Shown one piece after another: positions 28,157 to 40,439 of a stretch of 64,000 nt of DNA. Source of the stretch: Daedaleopsis sinensis (taxonomy: Eukaryota > Basidiomycota > Agaricomycetes > Polyporales > Polyporaceae); NCBI GenBank assembly GCA_033807695.1, contig CM066305.1, forward strand, positions 1,736,001 through 1,800,000, read 5' to 3'. Numbering within the stretch: the stretch's first letter is position 1; every line of letters begins with the position of its first letter. A model generated the notes under the pieces. That model made no database searches and was not told where the DNA came from. It was given only the letters and a program-made list of their open reading frames with translations. The position numbers and the translations under genes are program-made.

Positions 28157-30288
28157 ATGCTTGCTCATGGCAGAACACGTCTCTTAACGCGTATAACTCG
28201 ACGCACAAGGCAAGCGCATGCTACGCGGGCTCATCAAGAGGACGCGCGATGGCCAGGGTGGGAGCTCGTCGTGGGCATTGAGGTGCACGCCCAGATCAAG
28301 TCGCGCCAGAAGCTCTTCTCCGGTGAGTATCACAACTCCCGTGTGTTACTTTTGTTCACCAGAGCTCGGGTGCAGGAGCACCGTCATCGGACTTGAGTTC
28401 GCCGCACAACACTCATGTGGTGCCTTTCGACGCCGCATTCCCCGGTACCCTGCCCGTGAAGCGTTGTTTAGTACGGAACTTGTGTTCTCTAACTGACATA
28501 TTGCATGGCACAGCGTCTCAACCCCAAATGCGTCGAGCTCGGAGTCAGAACAGCTCTCGCATTGAACGCAGAAGTCCAGCCGAGGTCCGCTTTTGACCGC
28601 AAGCATTACTTTTATGCCGACCTCCCGTCAGGCTACCAGATAACGCAGCAGTATGGTATGCCCACCTTGTCTCCGGAATTGAAGGAATGTGTTTCACAAT
28701 TACCTCCCAGCGCCCATTGCTCGGAATGGACGCTTGCATCTGGAAAAGGATGGTATCTCCGTGCGTATCAAACAGCTGCAGCTAGAACAAGTGAGTCGTC
28801 ACCCTCATATGCCGATAACGGCAAATTTACGACTTCTAGGATACAGGGAAGTCCACGTCTCTACCCCGAAATCGTATCACTGCGATAGACCTTAACCGAG
28901 CCGGCATGCCTCTCATGGAGATAGTCTCCGAGCCCGACATGAGGTGCGCTGTCGTTTCCCTGTCATCTTTGACCAGTGAACTGAGCGCATGCTGTCGGCG
29001 TGACAGGTCCCCAGAGGAGGCAGGCGGCTACGTCAGGACACTACAGGCACTCTTGCGATCTATTGGATCGAGCGATGGTAATATGGAACAGGTTGGTGCA
29101 TGATCTGCCGGCACCGAACATCGGACCACAACTCACATCTGCGCCAGGGCTCTCTTCGTTGCGATGTCAATGTATCTGTGAATCGAGTTGGACAGTCCAT
29201 GGGGACTCGCTGCGAGATTAAGAACCTAAACAGTGTGAAATTCATGATGGTCGCCATTAGTGAGCCTTTCTCTACCCCGCCATAGTTCGCGTTAGGATCA
29301 GTGTCTAACCCCACGATCTACACACAGCATGTGAAGCGTTCCGACAAATCGCCCTGCTGGAAACCGGCGGCCGTGTGGTGCAAGAAACGCGGGGCTTCAA
29401 TGAAGAGAAGGCGGAAACCTACTCCCTGCGTAGCAAGGAGGATGCCCCTGATTATCGATATATGCCTGATCCCAACATCCCTCCCCTCTTGATCGACTCG
29501 GTACTGTTTCACATATTGACCCCGCGGTGATAATGCTGAAGGCGGCCGCCTTTCTAGAGCTATGTGGAAGTTATACGGCACCGTATGCCTCAGCTTCCAG
29601 ACGCCACTCGCGCCCGGTTGCTAGAACACGGTCTCTCGCAGCGCGACGTTGAGGTTCTCATGGATGTAGACTCCGGACGAGAGGTCGGGTATGACGGTGA
29701 ACTCGGACACGGTGCGGTCACGTACTTTGACGAGGTCTCTCGCGGACGGGACCCGAAAGCGGTCGTCAATTGGTGAGCTTGAGCACTCTGCGAGGAATAT
29801 TGGATTCTAGAGTAACTTTCGCGTTGTCTCGCAGGATCACGCATGAATTGTTGGGCCAGCTAGCATTCCGCCACGAGACATTCAAGGAGAACCCAATGTC
29901 AACCCAGCAAATGGGCGAGTTGATAGACCTTGTCCAAGCTGGGAAGGTCACTGGTATGTGTAACCCATGACCCGTACAGCTGTCTGGCGTTGAATGCATT
30001 GCAGGCACCTCCGGCAAGACCATTCTACGTCACATACTATCCACACGTACCACCGATCTTCCTGCCAAGATAGCAGAGGAATTGAAGCTCGTGTCTGCCA
30101 GTGACGACGATGCATCGCTAGAGACATGGTGTAAGGATGCTATCGCCGCCCTCCCACAAGAAGCGGAAGCGGTTCGCCGAGGCAACCCCAACGTGGTCAA
30201 CAAGATCATGGGCCATGTCATGAAAGCCAGCAGGGGCACGGCAAAGGCACAAGACGTCAGGGCGATGCTACTGAAGCTTCTGCAATGA
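28157..30288 (+). CDS. PET112: mitochondrial glutamyl-tRNA(Gln) amidotransferase subunit B
   Basis: Eleven exons (28157-28322, 28376-28455, 28514-28655, 28711-28790, 28840-28943, 29007-29091, 29148-29259, 29328-29500, 29558-29772, 29835-29953, 30005-30288) give 519 aa. The first 35 residues are rich in Arg, Thr and His with almost no acid ([18 protein letters not shown]), a typical mitochondrial presequence. GatB signatures follow: [39 protein letters not shown] and EIKNLNS. The C-terminal exon is the helical YqeY-like tail ([11 protein letters not shown]). With GatA and GatF/GatC it converts Glu-tRNA(Gln) to Gln-tRNA(Gln) for mitochondrial translation. Every junction is forced by phase. The 3' end lies 119 bp from the stop of the convergent DsbA-like gene. 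Confidence 0.95.
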
Positions 30289-30407
30289 CGCTAAGCCATC
30301 CGGTCTTTGCCCCGGTCTTTCTATCCATGTCCCGGTCGGCTGCAAATTGAGGCTTCCACCGTATTCATACATGTATGCTATTCACTTCTATTGCACCCAT
30401 ACCCCCC

Positions 30408-31339
30408 TCAAACCGTAACTTTCTTCTCCAAGAATTCCGTCCACTCCCGTTCGCCCCAAGAGCTGGAGACTTCGTTAGCCACGAGACCATCCCACAGTAC
30501 GGTTGGCGAGACGTGAATGCTGTTCTGCCTGGAATACTTGACTGAAGGCGGAGTATCAGGATGGACGGCATCTATCCGGATGAAGAAAGTACAACGTACT
30601 GGTGTACTTCAAGTCGTCCGTGACAGCGACTCCTCCGTTGGGTGTCGACTTCAAAGCCAACAAGTCACCGAACTGCGCCGCCTTTTCTGCGCCGACCGTC
30701 TCCGATGCGAGGGTGGAGAGCTTTTCGCGGATCTGGAGCGGGGTGAGAGTGGACGTCGGGATGTCAAAGTATTCGCCCTGGTTCTTGAAGAGCGCGAGCG
30801 AGAACGGCCAGAAGTCCTCGGGGGCCACCCGTGCGACCTGTGCAGGAGGGTTTGAGTTCGTGTCGCGCATCCAGTCAACGTCAAGCGGCCCAAAGCTTCG
30901 GCGGCCGCGGCGCGCCGTCAGGGTCCGTGCCCTTCGTTTACACATACGGCGTGCGCCCCCAGTGCGCTCTGGGCGGACCCCAAGGCTAAGTGTGAGAGAG
31001 AAGGGGGAGGGCTACGCACCGCGAGGCCGGCCTCGTGCACGAAGGTCGAGCTGGAGTGCCAGGGCTGGACTTGGTTCCGGAAGATGACCTTCACTTTGCC
31101 GTCATACTTGCCGCCTGGGGCGAAGAGCGGGCGGAGGACGTTGTCAATCGCGAGGGACAACTTCGCCGAGAAGGGGCAGACGTAGTCCACTGCGACGAGC
31201 AACCATCGCGGCACCTATCAGATCGTGCGCATATGCTTGCTGCGACATTCAATCACGTACGGAAGACCTCGAGGGTGTGGGGAGCCTCGTACTTGCCCGC
31301 GATGACCAAAGCTTTCTGAAGAGACGGTTGCAGAGCCAT
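30408..31339 (-). CDS. DsbA-like thioredoxin-fold protein
   Basis: Four exons on the minus strand (31339-31261, 31189-31020, 30837-30600, 30541-30408) encode 206 aa. The thioredoxin-type strand is followed by DYVCPFSAKL at about residue 30, placing a CPFS sequence where DsbA oxidoreductases have CxxC; the helical insert and the returning strand with the cis-Pro element (NGIHVSPT-like, here NSIHVSPT) are present. With Ser at the second position it may act as a monothiol enzyme or a GST-kappa-type protein rather than a disulfide oxidase; this is inference. There is no signal peptide or membrane helix, so a cytosolic or mitochondrial location is likely. Similar short proteins are widespread in ascomycetes and basidiomycetes. 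Intron 2 is 182 nt. Confidence 0.85.
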
Positions 31340-31832
31340 GTCGAGCGATTGGATAACAAACAATGCACAGAGGTTCAGAGAGATCGCCCAGTACTGGATG
31401 GTAGCAGGTCAAGCCGCAGTCGCCGTGCAACGCCGTGGTATTTATCAGCGGCGCTCAAGGATTGACGCAATATGTAGATGCTTTGGAGGAGCAGCTGAGA
31501 ACTCGTTCAACGATATCGCTCATATATGATGCAATCCACGAGATCACAGTGGACATCTATACACTCGAGCCTACTCGAGCTCGAGCTCGCCGTTGGTCGT
31601 TGTGCATTGATGAGCAGTGCCGGGTGATCCTGTCAGTGGACGTCGTTGTGCATCTACAACTCCCCGGACCGAACTGCCGAGACAAGTCTAGGGTTAGGGT
31701 CCTGTACCATAGACGGCGGACGCCACAACATGAATCTTGACTGAAGACTACAACTTCACTGCAGTCTGCAGCTCATCTGTCTCGCCTCGGTTGCTTCACC
31801 CTTTTGCTACATCTAATTGGAGAGCGGACACG
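31340..31832. promoter_or_regulatory. intergenic region with divergent promoters (DsbA-like / CSN12-like)
   Basis: Divergent start codons lie at both ends. Between 31561 and 31588 several CTCGAG/GAGCTC palindromes are packed together, and a telomere-type motif lies at 31689-31699, about 135 bp before the CSN12-like start. No exon is seen. Confidence 0.5.
31689..31699. repeat. telomere-type motif TAGGGTTAGGG
   Basis: About two units of TTAGGG lie upstream of the CSN12-like gene. In yeasts such motifs in promoters are bound by Tbf1/Teb1-type factors; a role here is inferred. Confidence 0.5.
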
Positions 31833-33619
31833 ATGTCCTCGTCAAAGTTCTCAGTGTTTCTGACGCAACTGGCTCAAGCGCTCCGCGAAGAGAAGGGGCC
31901 AGAACTCGCCTACCTACTCAAGCCCACAAGCGAACATGGCAAGGGTCTGGTTAAGGATTTTCGGGGCAACATTACGGTACGCTAGGCTGGACCGGTGGCT
32001 TGATGCTAGGCTCTAAAGGTGGATACCCAGAGACAATCACTGTCGTATTATGAGGGTAGTCTGGAGGGTCCTTGGGATGAGATCGCGATCCAGTACGTCC
32101 TGGTTGTGAACCTCTGTGCAAAAAAGCGCGCCACGGAAGCGTTTAAGGAGGAGTGCACCCTTGTTTCGTGAGTGAGTTGCGTCCTCGCCACAAGTAGAAG
32201 TTTCGCTGAAGGCCGACTTCCCACTACCCTTGCGTTATAGGCTGTTCCTCCGGTTCTTCTCATCAAATAGCGGCTGGACTTTGCCTGCGCTATTCTCTAT
32301 CCTTCGGGACCTAAGAGATCTCGCATTTGATGTATGTCGTCCGTTCCGAAAGCCGCTCGCTGTGGTTACACTTACTGACTAGTCTGAAGGCTGATCTGGA
32401 GGGTGTGCACAATGGTCAAGAAGGAACTGCGAACATGGAAGAGGCCGCCCGTATCATCAGTAAGGCGTTCTCGAACTGCGTGACAGACAGGTGAGCACTC
32501 ACTGTCCTCAAATTCTCGCTATGCGCATCGTAACCATTCCTTCAGGCAGTCACCTGTACAGGAATCGCGGAAATGGGGTGTTTACTATGTTGTGGGTTTG
32601 ATCCTCAAGTGTTATTTCCGGGTATGTCGACATAGTTGAATCATTGTGTGCCTGACCACTGAAACGTTATTTAGGTGAAACGAATATCGCTCTCCAAAAA
32701 CATCCTTCGCGCCATTGACGCAAATCCAGATATCCCGCCATTGTCACAATACCCACGCTCTCACCAGGCATGCATAGCCCCTCCTCTTATATCTGTATGA
32801 ATCCTCATATGTGCAGTAGGTGACTTACAGGTACTACATCGGCATGCTCGGCTTTCTCAACGAAGACTTCGCCAAGGTAACACCTTGGTTCACGCAGTGT
32901 AGCGGTGCCAAAGTCCTCACTGAATCGGTATCAGGCGGAGCAAGAGCTGACATTGGCCTTCTACAACTGCTATACCGGCGCTCATAGCAACCATGAGTCA
33001 GTAATATCTCCTTGCCCTTAGAAGCCAGCGGCTCCGTGAACTAACAGGCTCTCGCAGGCGCATACTGACATACTTGATCCCTTTGCGAATGTTCCGTGGA
33101 CACCTGCCATCGCGGGAGCTGCTCGAGCGGTTCCCTGTCCTGGACGACCTATACTCTCCGTTCATTGCGGCTATCCGGATTGGCGACATTCGGTCCTATG
33201 ATGCATCATTAGACCGGTTCGAACGGAGGCTCGTAGACCTCAACCTATGGCTGACGCTCGAGAAAGCGCGTGAGCTGTGTATTAGGGGGTTGTTCCGTCG
33301 TGTGTATGTGGTCTGGTCTTTTTCACCTAATGTTGCGAAGCTGACGCGCACCGCCTCGATCGCGCAATATGTGCGCTCCAGGTGGATCGCCGCAGACAAG
33401 AGCACGCGAATACCGATAAACATGTTCCATGCAGCTTTGGTGATTGCGGGCATGGAGGACATGGCGTCGGAAGAAGCAGAGTGTTTCGTGGCGAACATGA
33501 TCCACAAGGGGTTCATGCGCGGGTATATCTCGCATGAGAAGCAGATGGTTGTTGTGGCAAAGACGGATGCGTTCCCCCGCCTCGCGGATCGTCCAAGCCC
33601 GTTCGCGCTGTTCCAATGA
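31833..33619 (+). CDS. CSN12: Csn12/PCID2-family PCI-domain protein
   Basis: Ten exons (31833-31976, 32019 or 32031-32167, 32241-32331, 32390-32490, 32546-32621, 32675-32767, 32820-32876, 32935-32996, 33058-33303, 33382-33619) give 418 or 414 aa, depending on which in-phase acceptor starts exon 2. The N-terminal half is TPR-like and helical (LFLRFFSSNSGWTLPALFSI, SRKWGVYYVVGLILKCYFRV), the C-terminal half a PCI winged-helix domain (ERILTYLIPLRMFRGHLPS, ECFVANMIHKGFMRGYIS). Family members are Csn12 of the COP9 signalosome and PCID2/Thp1 of the TREX-2 mRNA export complex; sequence alone does not separate the two roles. Intron 6 (32768-32819) needs GC-AG ends (CAG|GCATGC). The intron 33304-33381 is a multiple of three, so retention would keep the frame open. 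Confidence 0.92.
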
Positions 33620-33950
33620 GAATCGCTTGTACCTTAGTAGCATCTGGGCTGGGCTATATAGCGCACAGGATATGCGCACGGATCACAGTTGTATCTGCTA
33701 AGTTGGTCTAGACGCTCCTACTAAGCTGTGCAAGACTTTCCTTGAGGGACACGAGGCTATGCATATGTTATGTCGGGATATCTAGCTTAGACGAGCCTCG
33801 ACGTTTAGGCCGGGACGTTTTTAGCGTTAAAAAGTTACGGTATCGCCTTGTGCGGCCTTTAAAATGGACTGATGGCGCTGTACGCGACTACTTGCTACTA
33901 CCCAACTCACTCACCCACACGCCACTGAACCACATCCAGGTTGATATAAG
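33620..33950. other. intergenic, 3' flank of CSN12-like gene and promoter of the VWA gene
   Basis: No exon is seen. The sequence is more AT-rich than the flanking exons. Confidence 0.5.
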
Positions 33951-35331
33951 ATGGGAAACAACTCATCCAAGTCCAAGGCTCCTAGTCAATCCTACAAGGT
34001 ATCCGGTCCATCGCGACTAGGCTCCCACTTGCCCGTGAAGACATCATCTCCGGAACCCTGCATCAAAGACGAGTACGAGTCGCAGCCGCCACCGTCCTAC
34101 GACGTCGCCGTGTCTTCACCCGTCGAATCGGATAGCAAGGATGAATATCTTTCTGCACCCGAGGAGAAGATGAAGGGTCTTCCCATCGCTCATCTCACCC
34201 GGGCCGCACCCATCTCCGGAGAGCCCTCATCTCGGACTCGGGGATCCGACCACAATCCCTTCCGACAATCCAATGGCGGCACTAGCACAGGCTCGTCGAG
34301 CAGTGCCGGTGCCGGCACGAGCAACCAGGAGACCATGACCAAGGAGGAAGCAAGAGCTGAATGGCTCCGGAATCTGAAGCGAGAAATGCGTAAGGAGAGC
34401 TACGACAGCGCCCTCGATCTGCTCAGGGGTTACAACACCGTGATCATCGTCGACGATTCTGGCTCAATGGCAGGTTCGCGGTGGACAGAGGTGGGCCGGC
34501 CATGCATGTGTCGCTCTTTAGCACAGAGAGCTGACGGTATCTTGTGTCTCTTGTACCTAGGCGCGATCGGCCCTCGGGATGCTTGCAAGTCTCGCCTCTG
34601 AATATGATGCGGACGGCATTGACATTTACTTCCTCAACGACTACAAAGAGGGTCGAGATATCAAGGTAGCCCTCTCGTCTATATGATTTTACCAGCATTG
34701 CACGATCTGACGAATGACACGCCTCTTTCAGAGCGCAGAAGCCGTGTTCCGACTCTTCGACAGTGTGTCGCCCAGAGGACGCACACCTATCGGCATGAGA
34801 CTGCACGAAGTGTTGGGGCCATATCTCGACTCGCTCGACCAGGCTGCTGGTAAGCCACGGGATCAACGACCGAAGCCTGTGAACTATCTTATAGTCACGG
34901 ACGGCGTGCCCAGTACGTTTGACAGTCTGACACCCAGCAATTCTTGGATTGCTAACCGACATTGTAGCTGACGATCCTGAATCCGTCATTATCGCGGCGG
35001 CGAAGAGGCTGGACGCAGGGAACCACTATATCTCGCAGGTACGTTTGTAACAGGTTGTACACGACCCTTCAACTGTAGAGTTTACTACTTGCTGAGAACA
35101 TGACGTGCTGACATTCTGGGACAGGTCGGCATCCAGTTTGTACAGATCGGAAACGACCGCAATGCAACGACATATCTGGATAGGTTGGATTCACAACTTA
35201 TAGGTGTCCGCGACATCGTCGATACAACACCGTACCTCGGAGAGCAGCTCACTCACCAGATGCTGCTGAAGATCCTGGTGGGAGGTATCAACCGTCGCAT
35301 CGACAAGCTGAATGAAAGACCGAGGGGTTAA
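33951..35331 (+). CDS. von Willebrand factor A-domain protein
   Basis: Five exons (33951-34490, 34561-34665, 34732-34912, 34968-35038, 35125-35331) encode 367 aa. The first 130 residues are disordered and rich in Ser, Pro and Gly. The VWA domain starts near residue 160: the MIDAS metal site is intact with DDSGSM (residues 168-173), a Thr in GRTPIG and the Asp in VTDGVP. The N-terminus MGNNSSKSK begins with Met-Gly followed by Ser/Lys, which fits an N-myristoylation site, so membrane association at the cytosolic face is possible. There is no signal peptide. Similar one-domain VWA proteins of unknown function are common and often multi-copy in agaricomycetes; the ligand cannot be inferred. Confidence 0.88.
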
Positions 35332-35629
35332 CTGTGGACCTCGTCACTTCTTCACCAGTACTAGATACCCCTGCACTATCTCACTCATGCTCTCATATGT
35401 TCCTACTCAGGCTTCCGACTTCTCTCCTCTCCACATTTGCTCCGGCACCGTGCAATCCCTTCGCTAATCCACATGTAGCCCTAGAGTCGACCTGCATTTC
35501 ATCAAACAGCCCATGCGAGCCTGACAAATTGACGCTACTAGTGTACAATGCTACTGTACATGTACATGTACCCTATAATGTTTTTCCCCCCCTACATTAT
35601 CCGCACATATACCAACTTCCTTCGGTCCA

Positions 35630-38600
35630 CTACCTGTCCCAGTCTTCTAGCGCGAATGCAAATACCCCGAAAGCAGGCGCCGCCTCCCCGGTGCCCGCCG
35701 CGAGGCTCTCCACGCCCCGCCGCACGAACCGCACGAGCGCATCCAGCTCGGACGACATCTTGTCCAACCGCGCGAGGAACCCGTCGTCCATGAACGACGC
35801 CGTCGTCGACGCCCCGAACGAGAACGACGGCTCGCGCCCCGAGCGCCCCGCGAGGCTCTCCTCGTCCAGCCCATCCTCGTCCTCGTCCGAGGAGGAGTCG
35901 GGCAGGAGCGACGGCGTGTCGGTGAATGCGATCACGTCTCGCCTTTGCTTGCGGAGGCGACGGCTCCGGTGGTGCCGCGAGACGTTGATCCCGCGGATGG
36001 AGGCGCGGGAGATGTCGTGTGTGGCGTCGCCGGCGAAGGAGACGAAGCAGTCGGTGTAGTGCAGTGACATGTCGAGGATGGACATGAGTGCCCGGTGGAG
36101 AGCGACGGTCTGAGTGAAGAGCGGGTCAGGACCATAGGAATGGGTCGACTGCGCTGGTGACACATACATTCCGCTGCAGTAGACATCGCCCCTCGAGTTT
36201 GTCGAGACTGAGAAGCGTTGAGTACGAGATATATGGGATACCTATCGTGCCGAACTCACTGATCGTTCTGCAGTTGTATCATCTCGTCCAGCGACTTCGC
36301 CTGACGGAAGGCTTCGTGGAATTTCAGGACTTGCGTGTGCAGAACCTATCCCCTTCTTAGTATCAAGTCGATCTCACGCACAGATGCACTAACGTTCGTC
36401 GTTAAGAAGTTGAGGAGAGTGCTGGGTTGAATGTTAGTTGGTCATGGAGAAATATAGAGGTGGATGCTTATCAGACTCACTTGACAAACCACGACAACCT
36501 CCCTCGCATGGCGTAAAACACTTTCATTTCCGCATCAAGCTGCTTTCCGGCAGCGAAACCGCTTCTCACCAAGATCCTCTCCAGCACGCTCTTCGCCCTT
36601 CTTACCTGGAGCACTAGTGTGAATATGCTCGAGTACACACGCATCGTTCGCGGGCCGAAGATATACGTGAGTGGGAACGGCACTGCATATTCGATGAGTA
36701 GACCGTCGATGGCGCGTACGGTCTGGGTGATGTTCTTCTCTTGCATGGCACCGCCTTGTCCGGGTGCTTTGGGAGGGAAGGAGAAACGCACGAGAGCTGA
36801 GTCTATCCAGCGAGAACGACCTGGGTACAGCGCGACCACATCCCGGAAGGCGGAGTTCATGAAGTGGAAATCGTTCCATGGCTGGCGAGTATCCATCTGG
36901 AAAAACGTTTAGCGGTTATATCGCGAACTCACAAGCAAGGATGGGTGAACACATACCCGAGTAAAGAGTACATCTATAAAATGCGAAATCGCATCGCCGC
37001 GCCGCATGAGGAACAAATCTTCAATAGCGTAGAGATGCGACCACAAGTCACATTCCTCCACGAGCACCTTGGTCAGAGCTTTGTGTGCAGTCTCCGAATA
37101 TGGACGTAGCTCGTCGTACACGATCCGCGAGAGATTGTCTGATGACGCGACAGCGGCTTCAGAAGAGACTGTCAAATCAATAGCCCCGTCGGCCAGCTCG
37201 TGTCCTAGGTGTTGCTCCAGCAGTGTTGTGAACGCTCGCCAATCCGCCATCCAGGCCTGCCTTGTGCTGCCGTCCACGGTCGGTTCTCCGTCGAAGAGCG
37301 TGGAGATGCCCAGCGCGCGGAGCAGGCCTGTTACTTTTCCCGTAGCCAGAACTAGTTCGGCAACGTGAACCAAAAAGACGGGTACACTGCTCGGCCGCGC
37401 CCCCACGTCTACAGCTTCGCCTTGTGTGTTGTTGCCGGTGCCGCCGTCGCGAAGGACGAAACCCTCAACCCAGAAGTCGGGATCGAGCATGAGCATCTCG
37501 TTGTCCTCCACGAAGAATTCGTCAGCGAGTATGCTGAGTGGCGACTGTGTATGACCAGCCTGTGGGAGCACCCCAAGGACGCCCTCCCTTACAGGCATCC
37601 CGTCACGCATCCACTTGTGCATCATTCTCCACAAAGGCTCTGCGCTCGCGCTGAACACACGGACGAGGGCTCGTGCAGTAACACCATCGCCCATAGACAC
37701 GTGCTCCTGGGCCGCAATAAGGATGCCGTCGAGGAGGAGAGCTGTCATTGTCGAGTGAGAGGCGCGCTGTGGCAGATCCGGCAGTGTCCAGATTTCCGGA
37801 GTAGCTTCCTGGGCCGGCAGACGTTGGGATTGCCGTGCGAGGGTCCGCACAATGTCCAGGAAGACGGTGAAAGACGACCCGAAGTCGTCGCGAATCGCTT
37901 TCTCGAGACTCAGAAGCGAGACGACGAGCTTCGGTCCCAAACCTGCTCGTGCATGGCAGATGTCCTCCTCGCGATGTGCGCACCATGCGTCGAAGGCGCG
38001 GATTTCGGCGTCCAATGCATCGGCGAAGGCTTCGATAGATCGGGTACTTCTCCGGTGGGTACGCAGGTACATGGGCTGGCTTTGGCCATCAGAGGGCGCG
38101 GGAACAGTGCTGCTGGCAGAGGCCTTCGTGAAGATTGCAGCGGTGAATTTGCGGAGGTGCACGAGCGTCGTAGCGAGGGCCGCGAAGGTGGTGATTATCG
38201 ATATCTGTGCTCCTGCTGTCAAGTGGAGTAAACGGGGTGCGTCGGGAACAAGCTGAGCATTTATGTTTAGATTAGAGATTATGGGACTTGAGTAGTAGAA
38301 CGAGTATCGACCCACCACAAAGGAGTATGCATGAGGGCCGCTATGCTGCCAATTGAACATCATGTTCCTGCGACCTTGTAAGCCGCTGAGCACTTCCCGT
38401 ACAATGTCCTCCTCGTTTCGATAGTTCTACTCAGTGTTATATGAGTCAATATGATCCGACACTATGGGCTTCACTAACCTCTTTGATTCGACTGTCGACA
38501 CTGAGCGTGGTTCGCGAGCCTAGGACACGATGCATGGAAGGCGCTGCTCCCTAGTCATTTCACTGCGAGCGAACCTGTCTAAAATGCAATCTTACCTAGG

Positions 38601-40011
38601 GAGGAGGCGTTGCCGAGGTAGAAGGGTCTGTCTGTGACCGCGTCTGAGCGCCACTCGTTGCGCCAATACTGCCTTGCCTGCAAGTCTTCTACATCCTGCC
38701 TATGTCGGTAGACGTTGGAAGGATCTAACGAAGATGCGGGTCTCTGGAAAGGCTGCTCGGTCGAGCCTACGAGGGGTGGGGTTTCTGGAACATCGGACAA
38801 GCGAGAGACCGGCCTCTCGTCCAAGTCACTATCGCTGTCCCATAGCGAGAGAGACGGCGTGCTTCCACCACTACGCGCCTCCCAACCTTCGACCGTACTT
38901 CCGGGGGGAAGGCCATATACCCCCTCCCAGTGTTGACCCTCAAAAGGTTCATCCGCAAGAATGTCCTTCCATGTGAGGGCAGACTTTTCCGTTGAAGGGT
39001 TTTCCATTCTGTCGATGATTACATCTGCGCTCTCGAGTGTGGACTCACTTGGCGGAGCAGAGAGTAGTGTCTGGTATAGGTGTCAGTCACCTGGACACGT
39101 CGGCATAGTAGTCCAGTATAGGCATACCAAGAATTTGAGATGACTGGGTATACGCGATTTCTGAGAGAAAAGACTCAATGACTCGCAAAATGCATGTGCT
39201 ACATAACTTACCTGAATGTTTGCATCCAGATCGCTGTGCGACTTGATATCGGACTTCAGCTTCGCATAGACTCTCTCAAGGGCATCGGCCAAATTGTCAG
39301 CGGAGTTGACCCGCGCCTTCTTGACATGACTGTACATGTTCAGCACGAGATCCATGGATTACTGATACAAATCTTGTCGTACCCTCTGACCATCTTGTCG
39401 ATTGTGGTGAAATCTGCGCTGCCTCCCGGTCGCATAGTCGAGTCAAGGTTCTTTGATACGTAGTCTACGGCTACCTGATAGCTCTCCCCATCAGGAGTTG
39501 GAGCCAAGCCAGTCACCTGTGCGACCAAAGACTCGCAGAGAGGTAGTAGACGAGGCGATTGTCGTGTAGGTGGTCGCTGTGAGATGCGAGACCCAGGCCG
39601 ACGGGTAGAGGCACTAGAGCTAGGGCGCAAAGTGGATGCGCGAGACGTTGGTCTCACAGAGGTGCTTGTAGGCGGTCGCATAGAGGCGCTAGACGCAGGT
39701 CGTGTCGAGTGACTGGATGGAGGCCGCAGGCTAGAAGCACTAGACGGGGGACGCGTGGGCACGGGTCCACTTTGAGAGGACCGTATGGCTGCACTGGAAG
39801 GAGGGCGCATCGACGAGCTCGATGGGGGCCCGAGAGGTGCACTAGAAGAAGGTCGAAGAGCTGCAGCCGATGATGGTCGTCGCGCGGTAGAAACGCTGAG
39901 GGGTGGCTCTGGATCTGCGTTATACCAGCCATCCTTGTCACGAGAGAGAGAGGAGGTAATTGAGGGAGCCCTTGCATGCTGGGAACGAGACTTCGAACTG
40001 GAAGGATCCAT
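35630..40011 (-). CDS. gamma-tubulin complex component 5-like (Spc97/Spc98 family)
   Basis: Twelve exons on the minus strand (40011-39383, 39329-39212, 39160-39128, 39070-38596, 38546-38479, 38426-38316, 38252-36957, 36896-36481, 36421-36394, 36345-36260, 36207-36168, 36109-35630) give 1259 aa. The first 170 residues are Ser/Pro/Arg repeats of the type RPPSSASMRP and are disordered. Family blocks follow: a YAKLKSDIKSHSDLD helix, the QYWRNEW element, GRIP1-like helices, then GRIP2 with LFLMRRGDAISHFIDVLFTR and a final helical bundle broken by an acidic Ser loop (PDSSSDEDEDGLDEE). The order and wording of these blocks match GCP5 better than GCP2, 3, 4 or 6. GCP5 sits in the gamma-tubulin ring complex that nucleates microtubules at the spindle pole body. 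Convergent with the VWA gene, with 298 bp between stops. Confidence 0.88.
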
Positions 40012-40439
40012 AGTGGTATGACCCGGACTCAGGAAGGTGGTAAGTACTACTAGTTGAGCGAAGTGTTCACGTCCAGCGTGTAACTTACAACACGCGAGTT
40101 AATGCGAGCCTATGTTGACTAGTGTTGGATATTGTCAATGACTTGCATGCTCCAAACGCAGCAGTTCGTACTTACCTTCTAGCCCTCGCCCGGGTGAGTC
40201 TTGTGGTGGTTATGATTGGCCGCGCGACGGTATACAGCAGCAGTGGATGATCGACGTAAACGTTAACTTCACGCTCGCGACCGGGGTGGCTTGTGTGACT
40301 CGGATGGCAGCGTGAATGTGACGTATCGCGGCTGTCACGCGAATGACGTGACTGGAGCGCCTCAATAACTGCTGCTGCTTCCTTCAAGCTACGGCCTGCT
40401 ACGGCGTACGATACAGCCCGGACAGACACTGCTACGACT
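40012..40439. promoter_or_regulatory. divergent promoter between the GCP5-like gene and MGM101
   Basis: Divergent start codons flank 428 bp without exons. An inverted CCAAT box (ATTGG) lies near 40215 and a TGACGTGA element near 40344-40352, closer to MGM101. Their use is inferred. Confidence 0.45.

Noticed and set aside
39361..39383. 21-nt intron suggested by a nearby CAG in the GCP5-like gene
   Set aside because: Too short to splice; the 53-nt intron ending before 39329 restores the conserved GHVKKAR sequence.
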